Notes under the pieces: generated by a model
Databases searched by the model: none
Told to the model about the DNA's origin: nothing
Seen by the model: only the letters and a program-made list of their open reading frames with translations
Program-made: the position numbers and the translations under genes
Assembly: GCF_018343535.1 (NCBI RefSeq)
Contig: NZ_JAGYPF010000004.1
Coordinates: forward strand, 455,666 to 519,665
Origin: Neobacillus rhizophilus
Lineage (GTDB): Bacteria > Bacillota > Bacilli > Bacillales > Cytobacillaceae
Length of the DNA: 64,000 nucleotides
Direction: 5' to 3'
Shown here: positions 25,637-34,689 of the stretch, piece by piece
Layout: each line of letters starts with the position of its first letter
Numbering within the stretch: the stretch's first letter is position 1

Positions 25637-27013
25637 ATGAAGTTTGATTTGGTGATCCAAAATGGAAGTGTCGTTTTAAAGGACTCTGTTGAAAAAGTGG
25701 ATATCGGTATTAAGAATGGCAAAATTATTGAGATATCCCAACATATTAACGAATCTGCCAAAGAATATGTCGATGCAACTGGTCAATATGTCATGCCAGG
25801 GATGGTGGATGCCCATGTTCATCTTTCTGAGCCGGGAAGAGATTGGGAGGGGTTTGAAACAGGAACCAAAGCCTTGGCCGCCGGCGGAACCACTTCTATT
25901 GTTGATATGCCATTAAATGGGCTTCCAGCGACTACGAATAAAGAAGCATTAAGACGTAAATTAAAATGTGCAGAAAATAAAGCCTATGTGGATTACGCTC
26001 TGTACGGAGGACTAGTACCTGGGAACATCGAGGATCTCGAGGATCTATCCAACGAGGGAGTTGCCGCATATAAATGCTTCATGGCGACAACGGGCACTGA
26101 TGAAGTCGGTGACTTTAAAAACGTGGATGTCTTCACACTGTATCAAGGCATGAAGAAATTGGCTGAATTGGGGCATTTTTTATCGATTCATGCTGAAAAT
26201 GCTGAATTTACAGATCAATATGCCTTAGATAAAATGAAACAGGGAAAGGTAACAATAAGGGATTATGTGGAGTCAAGACCTGTTATAGCGGAAGTTGATG
26301 CTGTCAGCCAGGCGTTATTTTTAGGAAAAGAAACGGGATGCAAGCTCCACTTTGTTCATATCAGCAGCAGGCGAGCGGTAGAGGAGATTATTAAAGCCCG
26401 CGAGGAAGGCCAGGATGTAACGTTAGAATCCTGTCCCCACTATTTCACGATGGATTTGGAAGCCTTTGAAAAAATTGGCCCTGTTGCTAAATGTGCTCCG
26501 CCATTACGCGAAAAGGAAGAGCAGGATCAATTATGGGAAGCACTTTTGGAAGGGAAAATTGATTTCCTAACATCCGATCACTCCCCGTGTCCGCCAGAAA
26601 TGAAGCAAAGTGACACCAACAATATTTTTGAAATCTTCGGAGGCATCTCGGGCTGTCAAAATAATGTTGATTTAATGTTTGACGAAGCGGTCAAGAAGCG
26701 CGGCCTATCTGTTCACCGTTTTGCTCAACTGATTGCCACAAATCCGGCTAATAGATTTAACTTGAGACAAAAGGGCAGTATTGATTTGGATAAAGATGCT
26801 GATATCATCCTGCTTGACCCGAATCAATCCTATCAGGTAAGGAAGGAAGATTTATACTACCGTCATCCGCACAGCCCTTATCTCGGGCGGACAATTAATT
26901 GTCGTGTCACGAAAACCTTCGTAAGAGGACAGCTTGTATTTGATCTTGAAAAAGGGATCGTTGGCCAACCAGTTGGGAAATATCTTTCCGCAAATAGTTT
27001 AGTAGAAATTTAA
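25637..27013 (+). CDS. allB: Allantoinase / dihydropyrimidinase-type cyclic amidohydrolase
   Basis: 458 residues of the amidohydrolase superfamily. MPGMVDAHVHLSEPGRDWEG gives the metal pair His60/His62; Lys146 in AAYKCFMATTG is the carboxylated bridge; His185 (SIHAEN), His241 (FVHISS) and Asp314 (TSDHSPC) complete the binuclear site. GTKALAAGGTTSIVDMPLN and SDHSPC are closest to allantoinase rather than hydantoinase. It opens the hydantoin ring of allantoin to allantoate. Preceded by an NCS1 permease, so uptake and ring opening are linked. ATG with GGATGAGGGG upstream. No downstream allantoate genes are in the window, so the pathway may continue elsewhere or use another cyclic ureide. Confidence 0.8.
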   Translation: MKFDLVIQNGSVVLKDSVEKVDIGIKNGKIIEISQHINESAKEYVDATGQYVMPGMVDAHVHLSEPGRDWEGFETGTKALAAGGTTSIVDMPLNGLPATTNKEALRRKLKCAENKAYVDYALYGGLVPGNIEDLEDLSNEGVAAYKCFMATTGTDEVGDFKNVDVFTLYQGMKKLAELGHFLSIHAENAEFTDQYALDKMKQGKVTIRDYVESRPVIAEVDAVSQALFLGKETGCKLHFVHISSRRAVEEIIKAREEGQDVTLESCPHYFTMDLEAFEKIGPVAKCAPPLREKEEQDQLWEALLEGKIDFLTSDHSPCPPEMKQSDTNNIFEIFGGISGCQNNVDLMFDEAVKKRGLSVHRFAQLIATNPANRFNLRQKGSIDLDKDADIILLDPNQSYQVRKEDLYYRHPHSPYLGRTINCRVTKTFVRGQLVFDLEKGIVGQPVGKYLSANSLVEI

Positions 27014-27177
27014 ATCAATATATCGTGATAGTAGAATGGCGTAGGAAGAATTCCTGCGCCATTTCTGTATGGAGTGAGGATGTAAGAGAGAGCGGAGCCG
27101 ACTCTACAGGGTTCATCTTAAGAAATGGTGATCAATCGTCATTAGCTTTTATTCAACAATCGGGCCATTTAACGGAA

Positions 27178-27214
27178 TAAATCTAACCGTTTCCTTAAGA
27201 AACGGTTAGATTTA
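27178..27214. terminator. 16-bp perfect bidirectional terminator
   Basis: TAAATCTAACCGTTTC / GAAACGGTTAGATTTA around CTTAA, between the convergent allantoinase and fabF-type genes. Confidence 0.85.
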
Positions 27215-27229
27215 CGAGAGAAAGTTTAT

Positions 27230-28465
27230 TCACTCGTATTTCCTTAAGACAATTGCCGCATTATGACCTCCGAAACCGAATGAGTTAGACAGACCCGTAT
27301 TTATTTTCACTTGGCGAGCAATTGATGGTACATAATCGAGATCACATAATGGATCAGGATTTTCTAAGTTTATTGTTGGAGGAATTATACCTTCCTTTAA
27401 ACTCATTGCTAAAGCAATTGCTTCAACCCCGCCTGCTGCCCCTAACATATGACCGATCATAGATTTATTAGCTGTTACTGGAATCTGATAAGCTTGTTTA
27501 CCAAACAGCTGCTTAATAGCCATTGTTTCGGAGATGTCTCCCACTTTTGTACTTGTTGCATGGGCACTAATAACATCAATTTCTTCTGGCGATATATTTG
27601 CATTTTTTAAAGCTGATCTCATTGCAAGATAGGCCCCTTTACCTTCCGGATGTGTAGCTACGATATGGTGTGCATCTGAACTTGCACCATATCCAATGAC
27701 TTCTGCATATATCTTTGCCTCTCTACGTAGAGCATGAGATAAAGATTCTAAGATTAGAATTCCAGCTCCTTCTGACATGACAAATCCATCTCGATTTTCA
27801 TCAAATGGACGACTAGCTTTAGTGGGCTCATCGTTTCTTGTTGATAATGCTGTAGCATTACCAAAGCTTGCTATTGATAAGTCTGTTATAGCTGCCTCTG
27901 TTCCACCTGCAAACACAACGTCAACTTCTCCAGAACGAATAAGTCTAAAAGCTTCACCAATAGCTGTATTTCCAATTGCACAAGCAGAAACGGGCGACAA
28001 AGAAGGGCCCATTGCGTTCCACTTGATACTAATTTGTGCTGCAGCAGCATTAGAAATCATGGCTGGTACTAGGGTCGGGCTAACTCTTCTTGGCCCCTTC
28101 TGTCTAAGCACATCAATATTTTCAATTAAGGTTTCAATTCCCCCTATACCTGAACCTACATATACGCCTAACCTTTCTACATCTATATGATCTAGGTCTA
28201 ACTTAGAATCTACCCAAGCTTGTTCAGCTGCAGCCAAAGCAAATTGAGAAAAACGATCTAAACGTCTAGCTTCGTTCTTTCCTAAAACTTCATCTGCATC
28301 AAAATCTTGGACGATACCTGCAATTTTTGTCTTATGATTAGTAACATCAAATGTATCGATAGTGGATATACCAGATTCCCCGTTAATCAAATTGTTCCAA
28401 AATGTTTGGATGTTGTTTCCTATTGGAGACACTATCCCCATACCGGTAATCACAACTCTTTCCAC
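27230..28465 (-). CDS. Beta-ketoacyl-ACP synthase II (FabF-like)
   Basis: 411 residues, the usual FabF length, with the thiolase-fold catalytic triad Cys162 (VSACAIGN), His302 (SAHATSTKVGD) and His339 (MIGHMLGAAGG) and the NSFGFGGHNA end. Elongates acyl-ACP by condensation with malonyl-ACP. The Cys loop reads SACAIGNTAIG rather than the common TACATGTNAIG, and the gene stands alone rather than beside fabH, so it is probably a second FabF with a special role (branched, secondary or stress lipid). ATG with GAGGGATG upstream. Divergent from an MmyB-type regulator that may control it. Confidence 0.85.
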   Translation of the reverse strand: MERVVITGMGIVSPIGNNIQTFWNNLINGESGISTIDTFDVTNHKTKIAGIVQDFDADEVLGKNEARRLDRFSQFALAAAEQAWVDSKLDLDHIDVERLGVYVGSGIGGIETLIENIDVLRQKGPRRVSPTLVPAMISNAAAAQISIKWNAMGPSLSPVSACAIGNTAIGEAFRLIRSGEVDVVFAGGTEAAITDLSIASFGNATALSTRNDEPTKASRPFDENRDGFVMSEGAGILILESLSHALRREAKIYAEVIGYGASSDAHHIVATHPEGKGAYLAMRSALKNANISPEEIDVISAHATSTKVGDISETMAIKQLFGKQAYQIPVTANKSMIGHMLGAAGGVEAIALAMSLKEGIIPPTINLENPDPLCDLDYVPSIARQVKINTGLSNSFGFGGHNAAIVLRKYE

Positions 28466-28587
28466 TTTTCATCCCTCCAAATAAATAATTTACTTGTATT
28501 TTACATCTCCTTTATCCTATTACAAGTGATAGTTTATCCTGGTATAATTACTAATAGGTTAAATTGATAAGTTGAGGAGTTTTAAAA

Positions 28588-29454
28588 ATGAATGATAAAA
28601 CTAGGCTTGAAGCTTTGTCGACATTCTTAAAAGCTAAGCGTGCCCAAATTAAGCCAGAGTCTGTTGGTTTGCCTGCCGGAACCCGGAGAAGGACACCTGG
28701 ATTACGAAGAGAAGAGGTTGCACAATTAGCAGGTGTGAGTACCACTTGGTATACATGGCTAGAGCAAGGAAGAGATATAAAAGTTTCTTCAATCGTACTT
28801 GATTGTATTTCTACAGCTCTACAATTAAATAACGATGAAAGAGACTACTTATATGACCTGGCATTAGAGGCAAAATCAGAAATTACAAACCAAAAAAAGA
28901 ATCAATCAGAGCTTAGCCCTTCTTTAAAGCGAATACTAACTGAATTAACATATTGTCCGACTATCATTACGGATCGACATTGCCATATAGTAGGCTGGAA
29001 TCCTGCAGCTGCTCATGTTTTTTTAGATTTTGAACAAATACCGAATGATCAAAGAAATTTGATTCGTTTAGTGTTCACTAGAAAAGAATTAAAAGCATTG
29101 GCCGTCAATTGGGAACATTTTGCGAAGGGTTTTCTTGCTATTTTCCGTACCTATTATGGACACTATTTAGGCGATGAATGGTACAACCAATTTATTAAAG
29201 AAATGAGTTATTCACATTCAGAATTTCAGGATTTATGGCAAGAAAGTCAAGTAAGTAAGGCTCCAGAAATGATAATTGAATTCAGACATGCTAAAGCAGG
29301 CAAAATGTTGTTTAATTTAACTTCTCTTCAAGTTCAAGGTGATATGGATTTACGGTGCAGTATTTATACACCAGTAGAGGAAACAGATACAGAAAATAAA
29401 TTAAAGCGATTAATGAAGAGGGTTTCGGTTGAAAATTCGGTACCCGTAAACTAG
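28588..29454 (+). CDS. MmyB-type XRE transcriptional regulator
   Basis: 288 residues. N-terminal HTH with the hallmark GLPAGTRRRTPGLRREEVAQLAGVSTTWYTWLEQGRDI (about 26-64), followed by an MmyB-like PAS/ligand-binding domain (YCPTIITDRHCHIVGWNPAAAHVF; FRHAKAGKMLFNLTSLQVQGD). These regulators are thought to bind small lipophilic ligands, e.g. acyl chains, and control adjacent enzymes. Divergent from the FabF-like gene across 122 bases. ATG with TTGAGGAG upstream. Confidence 0.85.
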   Translation: MNDKTRLEALSTFLKAKRAQIKPESVGLPAGTRRRTPGLRREEVAQLAGVSTTWYTWLEQGRDIKVSSIVLDCISTALQLNNDERDYLYDLALEAKSEITNQKKNQSELSPSLKRILTELTYCPTIITDRHCHIVGWNPAAAHVFLDFEQIPNDQRNLIRLVFTRKELKALAVNWEHFAKGFLAIFRTYYGHYLGDEWYNQFIKEMSYSHSEFQDLWQESQVSKAPEMIIEFRHAKAGKMLFNLTSLQVQGDMDLRCSIYTPVEETDTENKLKRLMKRVSVENSVPVN

Positions 29455-29462
29455 AAATATAA

Positions 29463-29600
29463 AATGCAGTGGCTTACGGTGAGCTTTTCCCTGGTAAGGT
29501 AGATAGCTCTCACCAAATTGATGAATTTATAGAAATCGATGATTTAATCAAAGCGACAGCCATATATGCCAAAGCATTACATGAATTAAGCCACTTATGA
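29463..29600 (+). pseudogene. C-terminal remnant of dipeptidase PepV (M20)
   Basis: The frame reads NAVAYGELFPGKVDSSHQ then IDEFIEIDDLIKATAIYAKALHEL-stop. This matches the end of PepV-type M20 dipeptidases (late metal-binding His in the SSHQ position, then the E-E-I-DDL-KA-AIYA helix). There is no upstream part, start or ribosome site. Deleted apart from 45 codons. Confidence 0.75.
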
Positions 29601-29845
29601 AATCAAAGGCCAGGTAAGTCGTTTAGCCAACAGGTCAACCAGAAAAATAAAATGTACCCTATAGAGTAGACACTAAAAAAAGCCTGCCCTAGGGTACTTT
29701 ATTTGTCATGATGAAGGAATAAAAGCTGGATGGGCCGAATAAGTCATAGTGATCATGGTTTTGTTGTATTCTCAAAATAAAAGAATGGAGTATTTCATTG
29801 AGAATATTTTTTCGTTATATGGCCGACAGTCGAAAATGAAGGTAA

Positions 29846-30079
29846 TTTTATGCGTATGAATGGCTTTTTTCGAAATTAATTGAGGATTATTGTTATCGTC
29901 ACCCGGAAATTTCGGAATACCCTGCCATGTTGGAGAGAATTAGAAGCTGGAGAGAAAGGTATGTCCAAAATGGAAGGGACCACTTGGATTTGGTTTTTAC
30001 CTTTTTAGGACCGATTAATTTATACTATAGTCAGATTTTTTCTTGTCTTTTAACTTTGAAAGATTACACTAAACAGTGA
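29846..30079 (+). pseudogene. Unrecognised 77-codon gene fragment without start
   Basis: An open frame with natural composition (EWLFSKLIEDYCYRHPEI; MLERIRSWRERYVQNGRDHL; VFTFLGPINLYYSQIF) preceded by an in-frame stop and lacking start or ribosome site, ending 14 bases before the DinB gene. It looks like the C-terminal part of a helical protein; I cannot name the family. Together with the pepV fragment it shows this interval is a gene graveyard. Confidence 0.4.
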
Positions 30080-30092
30080 GGAGATTGGTTGT

Positions 30093-30590
30093 ATGCAAGT
30101 TGTAACCAAAATGTTTTTAGAACAACTCGACATGCATTTCCATGAGAATGATTGGTTTGCATCCATGGATCAGGCGCTTCATGGAGTCATCGCAGCTGAG
30201 GCAGCATGGACAAGTTCGGGAATCAGCAATTCGATTTGGCAGATTGTCAACCACTTGATATTTTGGAATGAAGACGTAATCCATCGAATTAAGGGCACAG
30301 AGAATCCGCATAAGGCAGAAGACAATGAAGAAACCTTTGGAAATCCTGGGGATCCAGAAGACGAAATTGGTTGGGCCCAGACAGTGCAGCGCCTTAATGA
30401 AGTCATGAATAAATTAAAAACGATCATTGCGGACCTTGACGATGAAAAGTTAAAAGCTCCGTATGCAGCTAACAGGTACTCTATTGAGCGTTTACTCAGC
30501 AATATCATGATGCACGATACGTATCATCTTGGACAAATTGTTCTGTTGCGAAAGTTGCAATCCTCTTGGAGTGGAGTTGATTGGTCCTAA
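30093..30590 (+). CDS. DinB-family metal-binding protein
   Basis: 165 residues with the DinB four-helix pattern: WQIVNHLIFWNEDVIHRI (first metal His) and MMHDTYHLGQIVLLRKLQSSW (paired His). Paralogue of the protein at 4009-4503, with the same spacing and C-terminal end. Possible thiol transferase or metal-dependent hydrolase; substrate unknown. ATG with GAGGAGA upstream. Single gene. Confidence 0.8.
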   Translation: MQVVTKMFLEQLDMHFHENDWFASMDQALHGVIAAEAAWTSSGISNSIWQIVNHLIFWNEDVIHRIKGTENPHKAEDNEETFGNPGDPEDEIGWAQTVQRLNEVMNKLKTIIADLDDEKLKAPYAANRYSIERLLSNIMMHDTYHLGQIVLLRKLQSSWSGVDWS

Positions 30591-30838
30591 AGCACCATAA
30601 TTCAGTGACCTTCTTCGCCCAGCCGTAAAAGAAGTATTGACGGTGTGAAGCCCTTTTCATTCTCTATGGTGAAGCGGGTGATTTTCCTGCTTTATGGATG
30701 GCTAAACGGGTGTGTTAGTCAAATAAATTAGAACGTATTTGCAGAGCGATTTTTCGCATATTTCATTGTTCAACAGTCGGGCGCTTTTCTTATATAAGAA
30801 GGCGTCTTTTTGCATGTACAACACATTTAGGGATAGTT

Positions 30839-31250
30839 ATTAGAATGCAAAAAGGCGGAAAATCAGTTAATTCTCCGCTTTTTTACATTCTAGTATTATT
30901 TTTAAGGCCTCAATGAGCCCAGGTAGTTTTTCATAATTTGGTTGATCGTTGTTATTTATGATCTCATTGATCCTGTTTGGATTCGGGTTTCTGCCTCCTC
31001 AATAGTAAACAGAACAACTATCTCCATTTTCCATCGTCCACCTCGAATCTTTTCATTATTATATGTGAAAAAATTAAAAGTGTTTGCGCTTTTCCCCATT
31101 TTAATCGTAGGAGCAAAGTTTAAGAATAGACTACTACTTGATTACATATTTTTCTTTTTTTAAAGAGAGTTAATAAATAGAGGTGATAAAAAATGGGGAA
31201 TTTACTAAGCAAGGCGGACCAATATAAAAACCATTCCAAGCGAGAACGAA
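30839..31250 (+). repeat. Direct repeat copy 1 (decayed small-gene cassette)
   Basis: From TTAGAATGCAAAAA to CGAGAACGAA this stretch is highly similar to the cassette starting at 51778, on the same strand: a continuous match over about 330 bases (30839-31170 vs 51778-52110). It is then joined by internal deletions to the fbpA start and to the sequence after fbpA (ACCAATATAAAAACCAT). Copy 1 has lost the fbpB-like gene, most of fbpA, and the frame of the 53-aa gene. It precedes the peptidase/transport island that copy 2 follows. Confidence 0.85.
30867..31027 (-). pseudogene. Frameshifted copy of the 53-aa protein gene
   Basis: Start and stop positions match the intact copy at 51806-51967, but the interval is 161 rather than 162 bases: one T is lost in a T4 run (CTGTTTTGG to CTGTTTGG), so translation stops after 23 residues. 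A terminator hairpin (AGCGGAGAAT / ATTTTCCGC) still follows. Confidence 0.75.
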
Positions 31251-31306
31251 TGAGTGGATTATTTTCTTTACCAATTAAGTTATCACTGGTTTATTGTACT
31301 TTGTAA
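31193..31306 (+). pseudogene. Truncated fbpA-like gene
   Basis: Keeps the AGAGGTGATA ribosome site and first eight codons (MGNLLSKA) of the FbpA-like gene, then fuses by deletion to sequence that lies downstream of fbpA in copy 2. The resulting 37-residue frame is probably meaningless. 31387-31597 after it is AT-rich with no gene and should hold the promoter of the following amidohydrolase gene. Confidence 0.65.
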
Positions 31307-31350
31307 TGAAATAGAACTTTCAAATGGGACTAGATTATTATGTATTGAAC

Positions 31351-31386
31351 AAAAAAGCGTTTCTGTACATAGCAGAAACGCTTTTT
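31351..31386. terminator. Terminator hairpin
   Basis: AAAAAAGCGTTTCTG / CAGAAACGCTTTTT perfect stem with T tract on both strands; separates the repeat remnant from the island. Confidence 0.75.
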
Positions 31387-31597
31387 CTAAAGCAAGAATA
31401 GAATTCAGTTTAAATTCTATTCTATTAAGTCAATGATTAAAAAAACTCATTATCAATATTTATAAAACTAATTTTATTTATTATCTTAACTTTGATAATA
31501 TTCTAATAACTTAAAAAACTATTGTCAAAATATCTTACATGATTCTAATTTATACCATTATTTTACTTATATTACAAGAGATAAGGAGGAATTCTTC

Positions 31598-32854
31598 GTG
31601 AATGTAATAGATTTAAGAAGAGATTTTCACCGTTATCCTGAACTAGGCTTTTCTGAGTTCAGAACCGCTTCCAAAGTGGTTGAGGTCCTAAAGTTTTTAG
31701 GGTTTAACGTTTTATTTGGTGAGGACGCAATTGATTCTGACTCTCGTCGTGGGGTCCCATCTAAACGTGAATTGGACGAGGCATATGCAAGAGCACTAAA
31801 ATACGGCGCCAATCTAGAAATAATTGAAAAAATGAAAGGCGGCAATACCGCAGTCGTAGGAGAATTGAAAGGAAAAAAGGAAGGGCCTACAGTAGCTTTC
31901 CGATTTGATATGGATGCTTTACCAATTCATGAGAGCAGCGATGAGGATCATTATCCGCACGCAGAAGAATTCTCCTCTGAATTCTCTGGAACTATGCATG
32001 CCTGTGCACATGACGGCCATACGGCCATGGGGCTGTTACTAGCTGAAAGATTAGCAGACCGAGAGTTTGCTGGTACCTTGAAACTAATTTTTCAACCTGC
32101 TGAAGAAGGAGGACGAGGCGGATATGCGATGTCCCAAAAAGGGATTGTCGATGACGTGGACTTTCTGTTTTGCTCTCACCTTGGATTAGATTTACCACTA
32201 GGAGAAGTTCATGGAGGAAATTCAAAATTTTTAGCTTCTTCCAAAATGAAAGCCTATTTTTACGGTGTTCCATCACATGCTGGCGGTACGCCTGAAAAAG
32301 GGCGCAATGCCTTATTAGGAGCAGCAACTGCTCTATTAAATATCCATGCCATCCCTCGTTTCAGCGGTGGAACCACTCGGGTGAATGTAGGAATATTGGA
32401 AGGCGGAACTGCAGCAAATATTATTCCGAGCGAAGCTTCTATGGTCATTGATGTCCGGTCTGATAAAGCAGAAATAAAAGACGAACTAGAAGAACGGGTG
32501 AAGTCGATTGTAGAACATAGTGCCCTGATGCACGGATTAACATCTAAGATAGACATAATCGGTGAAGCGACCACAATCCAACCTGATCCAGAGTTGGTTT
32601 CGGTGGTGCTCGAAGAGGCAAAGCAAATCGATGGGTTTACTTCTTTCAAAGAAGATTGTGACATTAGCCTAGGCAGCGAAGATGCTTCTTTCCTTATTAA
32701 AAGGGTTCAAGATAGAGGAGGAAAGGGAACTTACATGAATATTGGTTCCCCATTACCGGCGCCGCACCATCATCACAAATTTAATATTGATGAGGCTGTT
32801 CTGCCGCTAGCCGTTCAACTGTTAGTAAGAATTGGAAAACGGATGTTAACTTAG
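31598..32854 (+). CDS. AbgA-like M20D amidohydrolase (first copy)
   Basis: 418 residues. LRRDFHRYPELGFSEFRTASKV opens an M20D aminoacylase; metal ligands lie in MHACAHDGHT, FQPAEEG and the late PHHHHKF. The insertion after the first strand (AIDSDSRRGVPSKRELDEAY, then GGNTAVVGELKG) is typical of p-aminobenzoyl-glutamate hydrolase subunit A rather than of hippurate hydrolases. It likely splits N-acyl-glutamate type amides in the cytoplasm. GTG start with AAGGAGG. First gene of the island, 63 bases before a peptide-binding lipoprotein, so linked to uptake. A second AbgA-like gene is at 38706. Confidence 0.85.
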   Translation: MNVIDLRRDFHRYPELGFSEFRTASKVVEVLKFLGFNVLFGEDAIDSDSRRGVPSKRELDEAYARALKYGANLEIIEKMKGGNTAVVGELKGKKEGPTVAFRFDMDALPIHESSDEDHYPHAEEFSSEFSGTMHACAHDGHTAMGLLLAERLADREFAGTLKLIFQPAEEGGRGGYAMSQKGIVDDVDFLFCSHLGLDLPLGEVHGGNSKFLASSKMKAYFYGVPSHAGGTPEKGRNALLGAATALLNIHAIPRFSGGTTRVNVGILEGGTAANIIPSEASMVIDVRSDKAEIKDELEERVKSIVEHSALMHGLTSKIDIIGEATTIQPDPELVSVVLEEAKQIDGFTSFKEDCDISLGSEDASFLIKRVQDRGGKGTYMNIGSPLPAPHHHHKFNIDEAVLPLAVQLLVRIGKRMLT

Positions 32855-32917
32855 AAGAATAGTTCTAAATCTAACATACCGATTTCCGAATTTTTAAATA
32901 AAAAAGGGGGTTTATTT

Positions 32918-34510
32918 ATGACAAAAAGGTTTAAAAAGCTCAGTTGGTTAATCACATGTCTGTTATTGCTCTCAATGGCCTTAATCGGTTGCAGTAGTGA
33001 TTCAGACAAACAAACGAAATCCGCTAGCGGTGAGGCTGTAACGAAAAAAGGGGGAGATCTTCACGTTGCGATTGATGCTCAGCCGCCAACATTAGATCCC
33101 CAAATCTCTACCACCACTGCTACAAAAGAAATCGCCAGACACATCTTTGAAACCTTATTGGTGTTAAACCCGGATTATGAAGTGCAACCGATGTTAGCAG
33201 AATCCTATGACGTAAGTGAGGATGGTTTAACCTATACCTTCAAATTAAGACAGGGTGTTAAATTCCATAATGGTAAAGAGATGACTGCAGAAGATGTAGT
33301 CGCATCGATGAACCGCTGGTTAACCAAATCAACACGGGCTGCGAATGCGATTGGAAAAGGCCAATTTGAAGAAGTAGATAAATATACGGTTCAATTAAAA
33401 ATTGAAAAGCCGACCATTGGTGTATTAGATGTCATTGCTTCCACCAACCAATTTGCTGGCATCATGCCGAAAGAAATTATTGACAATGCTCCAAAGGACG
33501 GGATAACCGAAATTGTCGGGACCGGACCTTTTAAATTTGTTGAATGGAAACCAGACCAATATATTAAAGTGGCAAAATATGATGATTACAAACCTGTAGA
33601 TGCACCATCGGATGGATTAGCAGGTAAAAAGGAAGCTTTGGTAGATAACATTATATTTGAAGTTGTGACTGATGGCTCTACTAGACTAGGTGGAATTACA
33701 ACAGGTCAATATCAAATTGCTTATCAAATCCCTTCTGATAACTATGAACAAATTAGCAGTTCCTCTGATATGAAACCAATCTTAAATTTATATGGGGGTC
33801 TGTCCTTCGTATTTAACAAAAAACAAGGGCCATTTACGGACGAAAAACTTCGTCAGGCAGTAAACACAGGGATTAATAATAAAGACGTATTGATTGGGGC
33901 GTTTGGGAATAAGAAATTTTACCGATTAGATAATGGATTAATGTATAAAGACCAGAAAAAGTGGTACACAGATGCCGGGAAAGAGTATTATAACCAAAAT
34001 GATAAAGAAAAGGCTAAACAGTTACTTAGTGAATCAGGCTATAAAGGAGAAGAGATCCGCATTCTAACAACCAGGGATTATGAGTATAGCTATAATTCTG
34101 CTGTTGTCATGAAAGAAGAATTAGAAAAGATTGGAATTAAGGTGAAATTGGACGTTGTGGACTGGGCAACATTAACATCTAAACGGAATGATCCAGCTGC
34201 ATGGGATGCATTTATTACTGGATTTTCTCCAGTATCTTTGCCTACTCAAACGTTACCATTAGACCCTAATTACGCAGGCTGGCCGGCCGATGAGAAACTT
34301 CAACAATTCACAGAACAAATTCGTACCGCTGCATCTGATAAGGATGCTTATGCCAAATGGGAAGAAATGCAGGAATATGCTTGGAAAGAGTATGTACCTT
34401 ACATTAAAATCGGTGATTATTATACCTTCCATGTCTATCGAAATAACGAAATTAAAGGAAATACTTATTTCGAAGGTATGATCCTATGGAATACAAGTCT
34501 AACAAAATAA
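32918..34510 (+). CDS. Oligopeptide-type ABC transporter substrate-binding lipoprotein
   Basis: 530 residues, SBP family 5 (DppA/OppA type). Lipoprotein signal with lipobox LIGC (Cys about 25), then GGDLHVAIDAQPPTLDPQ, the family signature LAESYDVSEDGLTYTFKLRQGVKFHNGK, and IVGTGPFKFVEWKPDQYIKV. It captures peptides or similar compounds outside and delivers them to the permease encoded next. ATG with AAGGGGG. A related lipoprotein is encoded at 45346-46917. Confidence 0.9.
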   Translation: MTKRFKKLSWLITCLLLLSMALIGCSSDSDKQTKSASGEAVTKKGGDLHVAIDAQPPTLDPQISTTTATKEIARHIFETLLVLNPDYEVQPMLAESYDVSEDGLTYTFKLRQGVKFHNGKEMTAEDVVASMNRWLTKSTRAANAIGKGQFEEVDKYTVQLKIEKPTIGVLDVIASTNQFAGIMPKEIIDNAPKDGITEIVGTGPFKFVEWKPDQYIKVAKYDDYKPVDAPSDGLAGKKEALVDNIIFEVVTDGSTRLGGITTGQYQIAYQIPSDNYEQISSSSDMKPILNLYGGLSFVFNKKQGPFTDEKLRQAVNTGINNKDVLIGAFGNKKFYRLDNGLMYKDQKKWYTDAGKEYYNQNDKEKAKQLLSESGYKGEEIRILTTRDYEYSYNSAVVMKEELEKIGIKVKLDVVDWATLTSKRNDPAAWDAFITGFSPVSLPTQTLPLDPNYAGWPADEKLQQFTEQIRTAASDKDAYAKWEEMQEYAWKEYVPYIKIGDYYTFHVYRNNEIKGNTYFEGMILWNTSLTK

Positions 34511-34689
34511 TAACTTCTTAGAATAACAAGAGGTAGATTGGTAAGGGGTGACCCCACGAGTAAGACAGTGACCGGAAGGATGTTCAAACATCTCAATCTG
34601 GAAATTGTGCAGTGAGGTTTGCCCTTTACTAGTATAAATCCTGCTTGTTATCTTCCGTTACATACTCTGCAAAAGGAGGCTTGTTTAAT

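Noticed and set aside
29645..29715. Possible IS terminal sequences (TACCCTATAGAGTAGACAC and AGGGTAC)
   Set aside because: No transposase frame and only about 60 bases between the two parts; too weak to call a mobile element.
31254..31436. 60-codon plus-strand frame
   Set aside because: It spans a clear terminator hairpin and lacks a ribosome site.
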